The translations under genes were made by a program, and so were the position numbers. A DNA stretch of 39,870 nucleotides from Chara braunii. Lineage: Eukaryota; Streptophyta; Charophyceae; Charales; Characeae. A model generated the notes under the pieces. That model was given only the letters and a program-made list of their open reading frames with translations, ran no database searches and had not been told where the DNA came from. How positions within the stretch are numbered: the stretch's first letter is position 1; every line of letters starts with the position of its first letter. The stretch is taken from contig BFEA01000630.1 of NCBI GenBank assembly GCA_003427395.1, positions 701,853 through 741,722 of the forward strand. Direction: 5' to 3'. Positions 38,996 to 39,870 of the stretch are shown here, in pieces.

Positions 38996-39870
38996 TGTGA
39001 CGAACCACTTCCCGACCCCGTGCCATCTTTCGTACCCTTTTGCTTGTATCATACCTACCCCAGGAAAACCCCGTTTTGAGTTCTTGCTTTCGGGTGCCCC
39101 ATTTTCCTTTTTGATGAGCTTTTTTTTCGACTACTGAGTTCTGTTTTTCTTTTTGCAAAATCGAGAAATACATGAGAATTTATGTGCGCCCTAGCAAGCG
39201 CACTAGGAATTGGGCTCGGCAGTTGGGAATTCCAGGATAAGCGGAACTTCGACATGTCCTTTTTGGGTGAGTAGATGTTCTTGGGCGCGTCGGGGAAAAC
39301 TCTCGAAATTCTGCGCGAATACGAATAGACGTAGGATTTTCTTTTCCTGCGTCGCTTTTTCGCGCGCGGATATGGTGATTTCAATTTTGAATTAGGATAG
39401 AAGCAAGCTGTAACTGTTTCTGTGCCTTTTTCTTTTTTTTGTTGACGGCGTCGTGCATGCAAAAGCTTCCTCCTCTCTGTCCTCCGCATCACTCCCTCCC
39501 GCGCCTCCCTTCCCTTCTCCCTCCTTTTTTCTCTCTCCCCGTAACTGTTTTTCCTTCTCCCTCTCTCTCTCTCCCGCCTTGCTTTCGCGCGCCCATTTCC
39601 CTTTCTTGATCATCTGAATCTTGGACCCGTCTTACGCCACCTCTTGCGCCTTTTCTCTTCTCACCCTCTAAATTTGGCGTACAACGCCCGGTCGATCCCC
39701 CGATAACTCCTGCTCGCCAATCAGGTGCGTGGATCGATAGGACCTTCCTATCGCGCGACGAACCTGATTGGTTGAACCTTGAGTTCCGAGGGATCAGCAT
39801 GGCGTTCGTAGAGCACTCTTCTCAAAGTCTTCTCCTCCTGCTTCTCCTCTTACACCTCAGCTTTCATGTC
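38996..39870 (+). repeat. Gypsy LTR, fourth copy, opposite orientation, cut by window end
   Basis: Starts TGTGACGAACCACTTCCCG and follows the reverse complement of the left LTR (20713 down to about 19845) with high identity, including the CCAAT dyad at 39717-39771. Its TATA box would lie just past the window edge. The element it belongs to would extend rightwards. Confidence 0.85.
39717..39771. promoter_or_regulatory. CCAAT-flanked dyad, fourth copy
   Basis: Outer arms CCAATCAGGT and ACCTGATTGG (10 bp each) flank an inner CGATAGGA and CCTATCG pair. This is the longest outer pairing of the four copies. Confidence 0.65.

Overview
This is a nuclear, repeat-dense eukaryotic window with no recognisable host gene. 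Almost every stretch that can be named is a retroelement or a piece of one. Three things point to the green lineage: plant-style initiator-Met tRNA primer sites in two LTR elements, a Penelope-like element with an N-terminal GIY-YIG domain (the Naiad/Chlamys architecture known from green algae and other groups), and LINEs with a plant-like C-terminal zinc-binding RT domain. A charophycean alga with a large genome (Chara-like) would fit, but that is a guess from element style. No bacterial genes, operons, CRISPR arrays or rRNAs were seen.

Layout. 1-2.28 kb: unassigned repeats broken by a Nextera mate-pair junction adapter (1392-1429). 2.28-8.57 kb: a minus-strand Penelope-like element with a CCHC/coiled-coil ORF1, a GIY-YIG + RT ORF2 (decayed) and a tandem 752-bp terminal repeat (pLTR). 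8.69-9.16 kb: an AT-rich foldback sequence. 9.17-14.65 kb: a minus-strand LINE with a poly(A) tail, nested in an older LINE fragment. 15.2-16.57 kb: one LTR with its primer-binding site, next to a tRNA-like sequence. 17.0-18.07 kb: a SINE-like copy and another LINE fragment. 18.08-31.58 kb: a roughly 13.5-kb minus-strand Ty3/gypsy element with 2.5-2.6 kb LTRs. 31.6-36.3 kb: LINE scraps, a six-copy degenerate repeat field, SINE-like copies, microsatellites and a second adapter (36247-36284). 36.69-39.87 kb: two more LTRs of the same gypsy superfamily in opposite orientations.

The gypsy element is the most interesting object. In one frame it encodes Gag, retropepsin, RT-RNase H, a PHD finger and integrase, interrupted only by single in-frame stop codons. 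The integrase stop overlaps the start of a further ORF as ATGA, and at least two more ORFs follow. Its LTR also carries its own ORF of about 180 codons. The start, the stop and most motifs of that ORF survive in a strongly diverged LTR 18 kb away, so it may be an undescribed LTR-encoded protein. The LTRs carry a TATA box and an upstream CCAAT-flanked dyad whose pairing is kept in the diverged copy. In the 5' LTR the promoter segment is inverted.

Assembly caution: two adapter palindromes, a 177-N gap, and two LTR copies that share the same ambiguous bases show that parts of this window are assembly constructs. Order and adjacency across these points are not secure.
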